Of a stretch of 64,000 nt of DNA, positions 1-9,342 are shown one piece after another (positions within the stretch are counted from its first letter, which is position 1; each line of letters begins with the position of its first letter). The notes under the pieces are model-generated. The model was given only the letters and a program-made list of their open reading frames with translations. It searched no databases and was not told where the DNA came from. The stretch lies in contig NZ_LMLW01000008.1 of the NCBI RefSeq assembly GCF_001422045.1, positions 624,501-688,500 on the forward strand. The letters are read 5' to 3'. The translations under genes and the position numbers were made by a program. The stretch is from Sphingomonas sp. Leaf242 (lineage in GTDB: Bacteria > Pseudomonadota > Alphaproteobacteria > Sphingomonadales > Sphingomonadaceae).

Positions 1-1
1 G

Positions 2-892
2 AACCGGCTGCGGGGCATGGCGAAACTGTTCTTCGCGTATCGGCGCGTGCGGCGCGCGACGCGGCCGGACATCGTCCACGCGCATTCGTTCGGCGCCGGC
101 GTGATCACGCGGATCCTGCGGTTCGGGCGTCGCCCTCGCGTGCTGTTCTGCCCGCATGGCTGGGCGTTCAGCATGCAGGTCTCGCCGAACGTGCGGCGCT
201 TCATCGTTGCGGTCGAGCGCTATCTGGCAAGGGCGGCGGACCGGATCCTGCTGATCTCGCCGCACGAACGCGACGTCGCAGTCGAGGCCGGCTTGCCCGA
301 ACGCAAGCTGGTAACGATCAACAATGCGATCGCCGCGGCCCCGCCGCCGGTCGCGGCCGCGCGGTGGGACGACTCCCGGATCAAGCTCTTGTTCGTCGGT
401 CGGCTGGACCGGCAGAAGGGGCTCGATCTGCTCCTGGAGGCGATCGCCGGGCTGGGTGATCGCTATGCGCTGCGAATCGTCGGGCAGGCCGTGCTGTCGA
501 CGGACACGGGCAGCCCGACACCCGATTTCGTCGAGTATGTCGGATGGCGCGACCGCAACGGCGTGGTCGCCGAGATGATGGCGGCGGATGCGATCATCGT
601 GCCGTCGCGCTGGGAGGGCTTCGGCCTGGTCGCGATCGAGGCAATGCGCGTCCGCCGCGCGGTGATCGCCTCGACCGCGGGCGGGCTGAACGACATCCTC
701 GACGGCGGACGCTACGGCGTGAGCTTCCCGGCGAACGATGCCGCCGCGCTACGCCGGACATTGGAAGCGCTCGACCCCGCCACGTTGCCCGAATGGGGCG
801 AGCGGGGCCATGCGCGCTTCATCGCCGAATATACCGCGGAGAAAATGGTCGATGCGGTCGACCGGGTGTACCGGTCCGCGCTCGACGACTGA
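2..892 (+). CDS. glycosyltransferase family 4 (5' end outside window)
   Basis: This is the C-terminal part of a GT-B fold glycosyltransferase that transfers a sugar from a nucleotide-sugar to a surface polysaccharide or lipid-linked acceptor. The frame is open from the first bases of the window, so the ATG at 17 is probably internal; about 290 residues are visible, against roughly 370 in the family. Visible signs are HAHSFGAG in the N-terminal Rossmann domain, the nucleotide-sugar binding segment FVGRLDRQKGLDLLLEA, and the family-4 EX7E motif in EGFGLVAIE followed by a small-residue turn. The gene ends 16 bp before the convergent tlpA-like gene. The acceptor cannot be told from this fragment. 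Confidence 0.85.
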   Translation, partial: NRLRGMAKLFFAYRRVRRATRPDIVHAHSFGAGVITRILRFGRRPRVLFCPHGWAFSMQVSPNVRRFIVAVERYLARAADRILLISPHERDVAVEAGLPERKLVTINNAIAAAPPPVAAARWDDSRIKLLFVGRLDRQKGLDLLLEAIAGLGDRYALRIVGQAVLSTDTGSPTPDFVEYVGWRDRNGVVAEMMAADAIIVPSRWEGFGLVAIEAMRVRRAVIASTAGGLNDILDGGRYGVSFPANDAAALRRTLEALDPATLPEWGERGHARFIAEYTAEKMVDAVDRVYRSALDD

Positions 893-908
893 CGCGGTCG
901 CGCCCCGA

Positions 909-1550
909 TCAGGACGCTTCGGCGATCAGCTTGGCGGCCGCGGGCGTGTTCCATTCGTAGCCGCCGGTCATCCGCCACACTTCCTTGCCCGCCGAATCGT
1001 AGAGGATCGTGGTCGGCAGGTTCGCCTGGTAGGCGAGGCTGAGGCCGAGCTTCGGATCGAGATACGGCTTCAGCGTCGAGAATGTCTTCGCGGCGAAGAA
1101 TGGCGTCACCTTCTCCGCGCCCTGCATGTCCTGGCTGACCGCGATCACCTGAACCTTGCCGGCGAGCGACTTGGCGGCGGCGTCGAGCGTTGGCATTTCC
1201 GCCACGCACGGCGCGCACCAGGTCGCCCACATGTTGAGGAGCAATGGCTTGCCCTTGAACGCGGCGAGCGTGACCGACTTGCCGTCCGGCGCGGTGAAGG
1301 CGACGGCCGGCCCGGTCTCGCCCTTGTGGCTGCGGTCGAGCTTTTCGGCGGGGGCGGTCGCACCGGTCGCCTCGTCGGGGGCAGGGCCGGACGCGACCTC
1401 GTCGGCGGACGCCGTGTTCGCCGCGACGACGTTTGCTTGCTCCGGCGCGGGCGATTTCCTATCGCAGCCGGCGACCAGCAGGCCCATCCCCATCACGGCG
1501 GCGATCGGCCCAGACTTTAACAGCGAATTGAACACAGGATTCGAGAACAT
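909..1550 (-). CDS. tlpA: TlpA-like thioredoxin-fold lipoprotein
   Basis: Envelope-anchored thiol-disulfide reductase of the TlpA/ResA group, expected to keep cytochrome or other periplasmic cysteines reduced. The chosen start gives 213 residues with a lipoprotein signal (hydrophobic stretch ending LLVAGC) at residues 1-29. An Ala/Glu/Pro-rich linker follows, then a thioredoxin fold with the active site [13 protein letters not shown] and the family-typical region after it. Further upstream in-frame ATGs exist but would bury the lipoprotein signal and run into argH. The ATG lies on the complement of the argH start, so the two divergent genes begin within one CATG and no separate intergenic promoter exists. 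Confidence 0.85.
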   Translation of the reverse strand: MFSNPVFNSLLKSGPIAAVMGMGLLVAGCDRKSPAPEQANVVAANTASADEVASGPAPDEATGATAPAEKLDRSHKGETGPAVAFTAPDGKSVTLAAFKGKPLLLNMWATWCAPCVAEMPTLDAAAKSLAGKVQVIAVSQDMQGAEKVTPFFAAKTFSTLKPYLDPKLGLSLAYQANLPTTILYDSAGKEVWRMTGGYEWNTPAAAKLIAEAS

Positions 1551-2934
1551 GGACGGTTCCAATTCGATGTGGGGCGGGCGGTTCGCCGAAGGGCCGGCAG
1601 CGGTCATGCGCGAGATAAACGCCTCCATTCCCTTCGACAAGCGGCTCTGGCAGCAGGATATTGCCGGTTCGAAGGCGCATGTCGCGATGCTCGGCAAGCA
1701 GGGCATCGTTTCGACGGAGGACGCCGCGACGATCTCGGCGGGCCTCGACACGGTGGCGGCGTACTACGCCGAGCACGGCGTCGAGGAGAATCTGGTCCTC
1801 GAGGATATCCACATGCAGACCGAGGCGCGGCTGGCCGACGCGATCGGTCCGGTCGCGGGGCGGCTGCATACCGCACGCTCGCGCAACGATCAGGTCGCGA
1901 CCGACTTCCGGCTCTGGGTGCGCGATGCGATCGACCAGGCGCTGGCGGCGCTGGCGGGGTTCCAGGAAGCACTGCTGACTCGCGCGGCAGAGCATGCGGC
2001 GAGCGTGATGCCGGGCTTTACGCACTTGCAGTCGGCGCAGCCGGTGACGCTGGGGCATCACCTGATGGCCTATCACGCGATGATCTCGCGTGACGTCGGG
2101 CGGTTCGCCGATGCCCGCGCAAGGATGAACCGATCACCGCTGGGCTCGGCTGCGCTGGCCGGCACGGGTTTCCCGATCGACCGCGCGATGACCGCCGAGG
2201 CGCTCGGCTTCGACGGGCCGATGACCAACTCGCTCGACGGCGTCAGCGACCGCGACTTCGCGATCGAGTATCTGACCGCCGCGACGCAGACTTCGCTCCA
2301 CCTCTCGCGGCTTGCCGAGGAGTTCGTGCTGTGGGCGTCGCAGCCGTTCGGGTTCGTCGCGCTCAGCGATCAATGGTCGACCGGCAGCTCGATCATGCCG
2401 CAGAAGCGCAATCCCGATGCCGCCGAGCTGGTGCGTGGGCATGCCGGGCGGATCCTCGGCTGCATGACCGCGCTGATGGTGACGATGAAGGGCCTGCCGC
2501 TCGCCTATTCGAAGGACATGCAGGACGACAAGCCGCCGGTGTTCGAGGCGCATGACCTGCTCGCGCTGTCGATCGCGGCGATGACCGGGATGGTCGAGAG
2601 CGCGACGTTCCGCACCGACCGGATGCGCGGACTGGCCGAGAGCGGCTTTGCGACCGCGACCGATCTCGCCGACTGGCTGGTGAGGGAGGCGGGCCTCCCG
2701 TTCCGCGAGGCGCATCATGTCACCGGGCGCGCGGTGAAGCTGGCGGAGGAGCGGAAGGTCGCGCTCGATGCGCTGCCGATCGAGGATCTGAAGGCAATCG
2801 ATGCACGGATCGACGAACGCGTGTACGGCGTGCTCTCGGTCGACGCGTCGGTCGCCAGCCGGACCAGCTTCGGCGGCACTGCGCCCGACAATGTGAGGGC
2901 GGCGATTCTAGCGGCTCGGGGAGAGACGGCATGA
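1549..2934 (+). CDS. argH: argininosuccinate lyase
   Basis: Cleaves argininosuccinate to arginine and fumarate, the last step of arginine biosynthesis, in the cytoplasm. The 461-residue product has the usual family length. It opens with WGGRFAEGP, carries [12 protein letters not shown] in the substrate-binding loop, and has the fumarase/aspartase superfamily signature [11 protein letters not shown] at about residues 279-289 with the catalytic serine loop. The ATG at 1549 and a second ATG at 1567 (MWGGRF) are both possible starts; 1549 overlaps the divergent tlpA-like start codon. The stop overlaps the next gene by ATGA, which suggests translational coupling to the lipoprotein and lysA downstream. 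Confidence 0.97.
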   Translation: MDGSNSMWGGRFAEGPAAVMREINASIPFDKRLWQQDIAGSKAHVAMLGKQGIVSTEDAATISAGLDTVAAYYAEHGVEENLVLEDIHMQTEARLADAIGPVAGRLHTARSRNDQVATDFRLWVRDAIDQALAALAGFQEALLTRAAEHAASVMPGFTHLQSAQPVTLGHHLMAYHAMISRDVGRFADARARMNRSPLGSAALAGTGFPIDRAMTAEALGFDGPMTNSLDGVSDRDFAIEYLTAATQTSLHLSRLAEEFVLWASQPFGFVALSDQWSTGSSIMPQKRNPDAAELVRGHAGRILGCMTALMVTMKGLPLAYSKDMQDDKPPVFEAHDLLALSIAAMTGMVESATFRTDRMRGLAESGFATATDLADWLVREAGLPFREAHHVTGRAVKLAEERKVALDALPIEDLKAIDARIDERVYGVLSVDASVASRTSFGGTAPDNVRAAILAARGETA

Positions 2935-3173
2935 AGCGGGTTCTTGGATTGGCGGGACTGGCGTTGGCGCTGTCCGGATGCGGTGCGGCGGATGGCTTGA
3001 AACCGGCCGAGGGCAAGATGCTGCCAGTCGCGCCTTACGGTGCGAAGACCCGGCCGACGCCGGCGCAGTTGCTGACGCCCACCACGCAGCAACGCCCCAA
3101 GCGCAGCGACGAGCTGCTGACCCAATCCGACGAGCGGCGTAGCGACGAGTTCGACCTGCCGCCGCCCAATTGA
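2931..3173 (+). CDS. small lipoprotein between argH and lysA (LptM-like position)
   Basis: An 80-residue predicted lipoprotein with a signal peptide and lipobox ALSGC at residues 14-18, then a short Pro-, Arg- and Asp-rich tail without a recognisable fold. It starts inside the argH stop (ATGA) and ends 11 bp before lysA, so it belongs to the argH-lysA operon. Many proteobacteria have a tiny lipoprotein next to lysA or dapF, including LptM (YifL), which helps LptD mature. Position and size fit that group, but the sequence after the cysteine is not close enough to call it. Other identities remain open. Confidence 0.75.
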   Translation: MKRVLGLAGLALALSGCGAADGLKPAEGKMLPVAPYGAKTRPTPAQLLTPTTQQRPKRSDELLTQSDERRSDEFDLPPPN

Positions 3174-3184
3174 AGACCTGATCC

Positions 3185-4447
3185 ATGGACCATTTCGCCT
3201 ATCGTGACGGTGTCATGCACGCCGAGGACGTCGCCCTGCCGGCAATCGCCGAGGCCGTCGGCACGCCCGTCTACGTCTATTCGACCGCCACCTTCCGCCG
3301 CCACGCGCAGGTGTTTCGCGATGCGCTGAAGGGCGCGGGCCGCGTGCATCTGGCTTATGCGATCAAGGCCAACCCCAACGTTGCGGTGCTGCGCGTGCTG
3401 GCCGACGAGGGCTACGGTGCCGACGTGGTCTCCGCGGGCGAGATGCAGCGCGCGCTGGCGGCGGGGATTCCGGCGTCGGACATCGTGTTCTCGGGCGTCG
3501 GCAAGACGCGGCGCGAACTGGCGCAGGCGCTCGATGCGGGTATCGGCCAATTCAATCTGGAGCTGGAGGAGGAGGGTGAGGTTCTTGCCGCGCTCGCCCA
3601 CGCCCGCGGCGAACGCGCGCCGGCGGTGCTGCGCGTGAACCCCGATGTGGATGCCGGCACGCACGCGAAAATCTCGACCGGGCGCAAGGAGAACAAGTTC
3701 GGCGTCGCGATCGACCAGGCGGTGGCGATGTTCGACCGGTTGTCGCAGCATGACGGTCTCGATTTGCGCGGCGTGGCGATCCATATCGGCAGCCAGCTCG
3801 CTGATCTCGCGCCGCTCGAAGCCGCCTATGGGCGGATCGGCGAGCTGGTCGCGGAGCTGCGTGCTGCCGGTCACACGATCAGCCGCGTCGATCTCGGCGG
3901 CGGGCTCGGCGTACCGTACAAGCCCGGCGACGTGCTGCCGAGCCCTGCCGAGTACGGCGCGATGGTCGCGCGCGCGACCGCCGACTGGGACGTCGAACTG
4001 ATGTTCGAACCGGGGCGCGTGATCGCGGGCAATGCCGGCGTGCTGCTCACCGAGGTGATCTGGGTGAAGCCCGGCGTCGTGAACCCGTACGTGATCGTCG
4101 ATGCGGCGATGAACGACCTCGCGCGCGTCGCGATGTACGACGCGTATCACGACTTCGTCGCGGTCGCGCCGAGCGGCGAGCGGATGACCGCCAACATCGC
4201 CGGGCCGGTGTGCGAGACCGGCGACACCTTCGCGATGGGGCGCGATATCGACGCGGTGAAGTCGGGCGATCTCGGCATCTTCCGCACTGCCGGCGCATAC
4301 GGTGCGACGATGGCGTCGACCTACAACAGCCGTGCGCTGGTGCCCGAGGTGCTGGTCGATGGCGACCGGTTCGCGGTGGTCGCCGACCGCATCCACCCCG
4401 AGACGATCCTCGCTGCCGAGCGCGTGCCGGAATGGCTCAAGCGGTGA
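3185..4447 (+). CDS. lysA: diaminopimelate decarboxylase
   Basis: PLP enzyme that decarboxylates meso-diaminopimelate to L-lysine in the cytoplasm. The 420-residue protein has the fold type III barrel. The Schiff-base lysine is K61 in AYAIKANPN, HIGSQ and the phosphate-binding GGGLG lie in the middle, and the dimer-contributed active-site motif CETGD starts at about residue 343. The gene sits 11 bp after the lipoprotein gene. Its stop overlaps the start of the siroheme-synthase-like gene as GTGA, which fits one transcript from argH onward. Confidence 0.97.
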   Translation: MDHFAYRDGVMHAEDVALPAIAEAVGTPVYVYSTATFRRHAQVFRDALKGAGRVHLAYAIKANPNVAVLRVLADEGYGADVVSAGEMQRALAAGIPASDIVFSGVGKTRRELAQALDAGIGQFNLELEEEGEVLAALAHARGERAPAVLRVNPDVDAGTHAKISTGRKENKFGVAIDQAVAMFDRLSQHDGLDLRGVAIHIGSQLADLAPLEAAYGRIGELVAELRAAGHTISRVDLGGGLGVPYKPGDVLPSPAEYGAMVARATADWDVELMFEPGRVIAGNAGVLLTEVIWVKPGVVNPYVIVDAAMNDLARVAMYDAYHDFVAVAPSGERMTANIAGPVCETGDTFAMGRDIDAVKSGDLGIFRTAGAYGATMASTYNSRALVPEVLVDGDRFAVVADRIHPETILAAERVPEWLKR

Positions 4448-5316
4448 CGGCTTCCGTCCCGCTACGGAGCCTGCCGCTGTTCGTCAGGCTGGCGGGTCGC
4501 CCGGTGATCCTGCTGGGCGAGGGCGAGGCGGCGGATGCGAAACGGCGGTTGCTCGATCGCGCGGGGGCCGATGTGGTCGGCGAGGATGCTGCGGCATCGC
4601 TCGCGATCGTCGCGATCGACGACGAGGACGACGCGCTGGCGGCGGTGGCGCGGCTGAAGGCGCGCGGCATCCTCGTCAACGCGGTCGACCGCTCTGCGCT
4701 GTGCGACTTTACGCTGCCCGCGATCGTCGACCGCGCGCCGGTGTTGATCGCGATCGGGACGAGCGGCGTGTCGGCGGGGCTGGCGGCGGCGCTGCGGCAA
4801 CGGTTGGAAGCGCTGATTCCCGCCGATCTCGGCAAACTCGCGCTGGCGTTGCAGGCGGCGCGTGGCGCGTTGCGCAAGCGCTGGCCCGACATGGGCGAGC
4901 GGCGCCGGGCGCTGGCGACGGCAATGGGGGCGGGCGGGATGCTCGATCCGCTGTCGCCGACGCATGACGTCGATGCGTGGCTGGCCCAACCCGTACCAGA
5001 CTCCCCTCCCGGGAAGGGAGGGGCAGGGGGTGGGTTGGCTGCTGATGCACGCGCCGACTCCCAACTGGCCTACCCACCCCCAACCCCTCCCTTCCAGGGA
5101 GGGGAGCAGGTCGCGATCCGCCTCACCTCGACCGATCCGGACGACCTGACGCTGCGCCAGGCGCGGGCGCTGGCGAGCGCCGACCGGGTCTATCATAACC
5201 CCGACGTGCCCGCGGCGATACTCGATCGCGCACGCGCCGATGCGGCGCGGCGCTGCGCGGCGATGCCGGCGGATCCGGGCACCGGCCTTTCGGTGGCGAT
5301 CGAGATGGCCCTGTGA
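4444..5316 (+). CDS. siroheme-synthase-like NAD-binding protein with repeat insertion
   Basis: The first about 180 residues match the precorrin-2 dehydrogenase/sirohydrochlorin ferrochelatase module of CysG (Met8p type): a Rossmann start LAGRPVILLGEGEAADAKR, then the dimerisation part with GTSGVSAGLAAALRQRLE. Next comes a Pro/Gly-rich stretch encoded by an inverted pair of palindromic repeats (5001-5107). The last about 60 residues resemble only the beginning of a uroporphyrinogen-III methyltransferase domain (LTLRQARALASADRVY), whose GAGPGD motif is degenerate. It probably acts in siroheme synthesis for sulfite or nitrite reductase. The start is GTG at 4444, overlapping the lysA stop, or ATG at 4432. 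Confidence 0.75.
   Translation: MTASVPLRSLPLFVRLAGRPVILLGEGEAADAKRRLLDRAGADVVGEDAAASLAIVAIDDEDDALAAVARLKARGILVNAVDRSALCDFTLPAIVDRAPVLIAIGTSGVSAGLAAALRQRLEALIPADLGKLALALQAARGALRKRWPDMGERRRALATAMGAGGMLDPLSPTHDVDAWLAQPVPDSPPGKGGAGGGLAADARADSQLAYPPPTPPFQGGEQVAIRLTSTDPDDLTLRQARALASADRVYHNPDVPAAILDRARADAARRCAAMPADPGTGLSVAIEMAL
5001..5107. repeat. inverted pair of palindromic repeats, family A, inside a coding region
   Basis: Two copies of a CCCTCCC/GGGAGGG hairpin with a GGGGGTGGG flank face each other (about 5001-5039 and 5069-5107), separated by about 30 bp. They lie in frame inside the siroheme-synthase-like gene and encode a Pro/Gly-rich linker. The same element recurs at 10125-10233, 41092-41133 and 41375-41415. 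Confidence 0.85.
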
Positions 5317-6266
5317 GCGGCTTCGGATTTCGCATCACCAACGGCGAAGCGACGCGCGTCGATGTCAAGGAAGCGCTCGACTGCACCGCGGATCTCGTCT
5401 GGGTGCATCTGTCGACCACTGCCGAGCATGCGCAGGCGTGGCTGCGCGACGAGGCCAAGCTGCTCGACTATGTCGTCGATGCGCTGACCGCGACCGAGAC
5501 GCGGCCGCGGTGCGAAGCGGTCGGCGACGGCGCGTTCGTCAATCTGCGCGGGCGATCGAAGGAGGAGCTCGACACCTCCGACCTGCTCGCCTCGGTGCGG
5601 ATCTGGGCGGTGAAGGGCCGCGTGTACTCGGTCACGCGGAAGCCGCTGATCGCGGTCGCCGAGGTCGAGAAGATGGTCGAGCGCGGCGAGATCCGCGATC
5701 CAGGCGACCTGATCGCCGCGTTCGCGACCGCGATCACCACCGATCTCGATCCCGACGTGGCGACGCTCGGCGACGAACTCGACGATTGCGAGGAACAGCT
5801 CGACGCCAACCGCGTGTTCGAGCTGCGCCGCACGGTCAGCAAGGTGCGCGTCGCGGCGATCGGCTACAAACGCTTCCTCAATCCGCAGCGCGCGGCGCTG
5901 GAGAAGCTGGCGGCGTTGCCCGGCGACTGGCTGGCGGACGACGATCGGCTGCATCTGGCGGCGGCGGCGGACCGCGCGGCGCGGATGGCGGAGGAGCTCG
6001 AATCGATCCGCGAGCGCTCGGCGCTGGTCCACGAGACGCTGACCGATCTGCGCGCCGAGCAGATCGACAATCGCTCGCTGATCATCTCGATCGCGGCGAT
6101 GGTGTTCCTGCCGCTGACCTTCCTGACCGGGCTGTACGGGATGAACGTCAAGGGCCTGCCCTATGCCGAGGAGCCTTGGGCGTTCGATGCGATCGCGGTG
6201 GCGTGCCTGGTGATCGCGGTGGGCGTCGTGGGGTATTTCTCCGCGCGCCACTGGTTCAGGCGGTAG
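5313..6266 (+). CDS. CorA/ZntB-family divalent cation transporter
   Basis: Inner-membrane pentameric metal-ion channel or transporter of the CorA superfamily. The 317-residue protein has a long cytoplasmic alpha/beta and helical N-terminal part and two C-terminal membrane helices. The family signature is YGMNV, with GMN at residues 276-278 between the two helices. The E/D-rich loop after GMN differs from classical Mg-type CorA, so a ZntB-like zinc or proton-coupled role is equally possible. It starts with GTG overlapping the stop of the preceding gene (GTGA) and ends 4 bp before the convergent fliS, leaving no room for separate terminators. Confidence 0.88.
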   Translation: MSGFGFRITNGEATRVDVKEALDCTADLVWVHLSTTAEHAQAWLRDEAKLLDYVVDALTATETRPRCEAVGDGAFVNLRGRSKEELDTSDLLASVRIWAVKGRVYSVTRKPLIAVAEVEKMVERGEIRDPGDLIAAFATAITTDLDPDVATLGDELDDCEEQLDANRVFELRRTVSKVRVAAIGYKRFLNPQRAALEKLAALPGDWLADDDRLHLAAAADRAARMAEELESIRERSALVHETLTDLRAEQIDNRSLIISIAAMVFLPLTFLTGLYGMNVKGLPYAEEPWAFDAIAVACLVIAVGVVGYFSARHWFRR

Positions 6267-6270
6267 CGTC

Positions 6271-6669
6271 TTACGCCGCGCTGACGGTCCGCCAGGCCTG
6301 CGCGATCTCGTCCAGCATGTCCGCCGAATCGCGGAACGGGCGGGGATCGAGGCCGATCGAGGCGTTGATGATGGTTTTCCGCGCGCCGCCATACAGCCGC
6401 GCCAGCGTTTCGGCGACCGCGCCGCCATTTTCGAAATCGAGACCGGATTCGAGCGCGAACAGGATCGCGGTGGCGCGCGTGATCCGCTCGCTCTTGATCG
6501 CGAGCTTGCCCTTTTCGGCGGCCCAGGCGGCGGCGCGCAACGCGGCGACCAGCTCCTTGTAGAGCAGCTGGACGAGCGCGGGGCCGTCCGCGGTCGCGGT
6601 GCGGCCGACCGCATCGATCTGGCGATAGGTCGCGAACGGGTCGCGGGTCAGGGTCGTTGCGTAGGTCAC
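6271..6669 (-). CDS. fliS: flagellin export chaperone FliS
   Basis: Cytoplasmic chaperone that binds the C-terminus of flagellin and prevents polymerisation before export. The product has 132 residues and is mostly helical. It carries the FliS-typical DPFATYRQIDA near the start and, later, ESGLDFENGGAVAETLARLY, matching the conserved region around helix 3-4 in the family. The GTG start at 6669 overlaps the fliD stop, so it is translationally coupled and shares the sigma-28 promoter before fliD. It is the last gene of the minus-strand flagellar cluster. Confidence 0.9.
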   Translation of the reverse strand: MTYATTLTRDPFATYRQIDAVGRTATADGPALVQLLYKELVAALRAAAWAAEKGKLAIKSERITRATAILFALESGLDFENGGAVAETLARLYGGARKTIINASIGLDPRPFRDSADMLDEIAQAWRTVSAA

Positions 6670-8114
6670 GAGTCGCTCTTGTTCCACTGGGCGATCTGGC
6701 CGGCGAGGAACGTCTGCGTCGACTTGTACGCCGACACGCGCGAATTCATGCTGGCATATTGCTGGGTCAGGCGGGTGTTCATCTGGGCCGACTGATCGGT
6801 GACCTTGTCCTGCTGATCGGTGACTACGGACTGCGCCGCGGTGTAGCGCAACGCCGACGCACCGAGCCCGGTCAGCGTGCTGGTCGCGCCGGTCGTCAGC
6901 GCGGTCAGCGTCGCGGACAGGCCGAGCGCGTTGGTCCCCGACGGCGCGAACATCGATTCGATCGTGTCGGGGTTCGCCGCGATCTGTTTGGCGAGCAACA
7001 CCGCATCGACGCGCAAGGTGCCGTCGGTGCTGGTCGCGACGCCGATCTCCGACAGCGTGCGCGGGATACCCGAGACCGCACCGCCGACGAGCGCCTTGGA
7101 CGACAGCGCCTTGAACGATCGCAGCAGGCTGGTCGCGGCGGGATCGGAGCGGAGATTGCCGGTGATCGGATCGGTCTGTGCGGTGATCGCGGCCAGCACC
7201 TGGTTGTAGGTGTCGACGACATCGCTGACCGCCTGCGTCAGCGCGTCGGTCGGCGGGGTGCTGCCCAGCGTGACCGGGACCGTCGAGACGGCGTTGAGCT
7301 GCAGCTTCACGCCGTCGACCAGATCGCTGACGGTGTTGCTCGGCCGCTCCACGGCGATGCCGTCGACGGTCAGCTGCGCGTTCTGCGCAGTCGAGACGAG
7401 ACTGGTCTTCGTCGCGCCGCCGCCGATATCGACCGCATCGCCGGTCGCGCCCTTCAGCGTGAAGGCCTGCGCGTCGCCCGTGCCGCCCTTGACCGACAGA
7501 TAGGCGCCGCCGTTCGCATCGGTGACGACCGAGGCGGTGACGCCGGTCTTCGCGGCGTTGATCGCCGAGGCGATCGAATCGATGCTGCCGTTGCCGACGG
7601 CGATCGAGACCGGAGTGCCGCCGCCGATCGTCAGCGTGAGCGCACCGGTGCCGAGGTCGGCGGTGCGATCCGCGACCGCGGTCGTCGTCCGCGCGACCTG
7701 CGCGGTGGCGAGGCGCGTGACGGTGACGCTGGCCGCCAGCGCCGACAGTTTGGCGCCGGGCAGTGCGGTCGCGGACAGGACGGTGGTGTTGGAACTGCTC
7801 GGCTGCGTCTGGAGACTGCCGCTCTTCACCAGATTGGCGAGCGCGGTGGAGAAGCCGGTGATCGCGCTCTTGATCGTGCCGATCCCCGAGATCTGCGCGG
7901 TCAGCGTGTCGGCCTTCGCCTTCAACGTCGCGGTCTTGGTCGCGAATTGCGCGTTGACGAGCGCAGGGACCAGCGTGGAAGTATCGATCCCGGAACCGGT
8001 GTTGAGCGACGTCAGCAGCGCCTGGGTCGCCGACTGGATGACGCTCGTCGCGCTCGGCGTGGGGGTCGCAGTGGGCGTCGGCGTGGCCGTCGTGCTGGTG
8101 GTCGAAGTTACCAT
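6666..8114 (-). CDS. fliD: flagellar filament capping protein FliD
   Basis: Forms the cap on the growing filament and guides flagellin insertion. The 482-residue product begins with a Thr/Pro/Ala low-complexity stretch, followed by the FliD N-terminal segment with NTGSGIDTSTLVPALVNAQ. The C-terminal coiled region (residues about 425-475) has the Q-rich heptads used for oligomer contacts. Like other exported axial proteins it has no cysteine and no Sec signal. It is preceded by a strong sigma-28 promoter (8149-8175), so it can be expressed late with fliC even though it sits at the end of the export-apparatus genes. Confidence 0.95.
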   Translation of the reverse strand: MVTSTTSTTATPTPTATPTPSATSVIQSATQALLTSLNTGSGIDTSTLVPALVNAQFATKTATLKAKADTLTAQISGIGTIKSAITGFSTALANLVKSGSLQTQPSSSNTTVLSATALPGAKLSALAASVTVTRLATAQVARTTTAVADRTADLGTGALTLTIGGGTPVSIAVGNGSIDSIASAINAAKTGVTASVVTDANGGAYLSVKGGTGDAQAFTLKGATGDAVDIGGGATKTSLVSTAQNAQLTVDGIAVERPSNTVSDLVDGVKLQLNAVSTVPVTLGSTPPTDALTQAVSDVVDTYNQVLAAITAQTDPITGNLRSDPAATSLLRSFKALSSKALVGGAVSGIPRTLSEIGVATSTDGTLRVDAVLLAKQIAANPDTIESMFAPSGTNALGLSATLTALTTGATSTLTGLGASALRYTAAQSVVTDQQDKVTDQSAQMNTRLTQQYASMNSRVSAYKSTQTFLAGQIAQWNKSDS

Positions 8115-8148
8115 GGCGAAATCCCTGCACTGCGCACGCTTACGATCA

Positions 8149-8175
8149 GTAACGGCCGGGCCGGCGCGATCTTTA
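8149..8175 (-). promoter_or_regulatory. sigma-28 (FliA) promoter of fliDS
   Basis: Read on the minus strand, TAAAGATC is followed by exactly 11 bp and then GCCGTTAC, matching the sigma-28 consensus TAAA-N15-GCCGATAA. The -10 element is identical to that of the fliC promoter. The -35 end overlaps the flhB stop codon. Confidence 0.85.
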
Positions 8176-9327
8176 GGCCTGTTTCATCCCGTTTTCGTCG
8201 AATCGCGCGTCCTTCGGCACGGTGACGAACGGCTGGACCGCCGCGGCTGCCCCGCCCCCGGTACCGCCGGCTGCGACGTTGAGCCCGAACACGAACGCGA
8301 GCACCGTCGCGATCGCCATGTAGAGGTCGTCGCGGACCTCCTGGTTTTCCTTGCTGGTGTAGTAGATTGCACGCGCCAGCATCGGATATTCGAGCACCGG
8401 CACGCGACCCTCCGCGGCGAGTTCGCGGATCGCCAGCGCAGTCGCACCGCGGCCCTTGGCGACCACCACCGGCACCTGATCCTTGCCGCGATCGTAGCGC
8501 AGCGCCACCGCGAAGTGCGTCGGGTTGGTCAGCACGACATGCGCCTCCGCGACCGACTTGCGTAAGCCCCCGCTCGCCATCGCGCGCATCTTGGCCCGCA
8601 TCTGGCCCTTCGCTTCGCCATTGCCCTCGGTCGACTTGTGCTCGTCCTTCACCTCCTGCTTCGACATCCGCATCTTGCCGAGGCGGCGGATGATCTGGAT
8701 CGGCAGGTCGATGCCCGCGATCGCGCACAGCCCGAACGCCATCGCGATCAGGATCGCCTTGAACGTGCCGCCGAGCGACGACAGCGCCTGGTTGAGATCG
8801 GCGGACGAGGCGAGCCCCATCGTCGTATGCGCGGCCTTCCACAGCATCCAGCCGCCGATCGTGCCGAGCAGGATCACCTTCAGCAGCGACTTGCCAAGCT
8901 CGATCCAGCCGTTCGATCCGAAGATCCGCTTGAGACCCGCGGCGGGATCGACCCGGCTGTATTTGGGCGCCATCAGCTTGCCGTTGAAGCCGAGCGAGCC
9001 GAGCCCGGCCTGGCTCAGAATCGCGGCGGCGATGGTGACGACGAACAGGCTGATCAGCGATGGCGCGAGCTTGCCGCCGGCGTCCATCAGCGGCCGCCAC
9101 GGCGAGAAATCCTCGACATCGGCGTGGGTGAACTGGAAGCTCGATGCCATCACCTGCTTGCAGGCGGTGATCAGCGTCGGGCCGGCATAGATCAGCCAGC
9201 CGACGCCCGCGACCATGCTGAGCGCGGTGGCGAAATCGCGCGAGCGGAGGATGTCGCCCTTCTCGACCGCATCCTTCTTGCGCTTGGCGGTTGGGGATTC
9301 GGTCTTTTCACCGCTGTCCTCAGACAT
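8173..9327 (-). CDS. flhB: flagellar export switch protein FlhB
   Basis: Inner-membrane part of the flagellar type III export gate; its autocleaved cytoplasmic domain switches specificity from rod/hook to filament substrates. The 384-residue protein has four membrane segments in the first about 210 residues, then a charged linker. The NPTH autocleavage motif is at residues 268-271, close to the E. coli position, within VVLTNPTHFAVALRYD. The C-terminal tail is Gly/Ala-rich and longer than usual. It follows fliR by 15 bp in the same transcript. Confidence 0.97.
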   Translation of the reverse strand: MSEDSGEKTESPTAKRKKDAVEKGDILRSRDFATALSMVAGVGWLIYAGPTLITACKQVMASSFQFTHADVEDFSPWRPLMDAGGKLAPSLISLFVVTIAAAILSQAGLGSLGFNGKLMAPKYSRVDPAAGLKRIFGSNGWIELGKSLLKVILLGTIGGWMLWKAAHTTMGLASSADLNQALSSLGGTFKAILIAMAFGLCAIAGIDLPIQIIRRLGKMRMSKQEVKDEHKSTEGNGEAKGQMRAKMRAMASGGLRKSVAEAHVVLTNPTHFAVALRYDRGKDQVPVVVAKGRGATALAIRELAAEGRVPVLEYPMLARAIYYTSKENQEVRDDLYMAIATVLAFVFGLNVAAGGTGGGAAAAVQPFVTVPKDARFDENGMKQA

Positions 9328-9342
9328 GGGCCGCCGCCGCCA

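Noticed and set aside
1156..1548. upstream extension of the argH frame
   Set aside because: It overlaps the tlpA-like gene and gives sequence unrelated to argininosuccinate lyase.
6271..8130. 619-residue minus-strand open frame across fliD and fliS
   Set aside because: Only its last 132 residues are FliS; the rest is a His/Arg/Asp-rich shadow of fliD in another frame.
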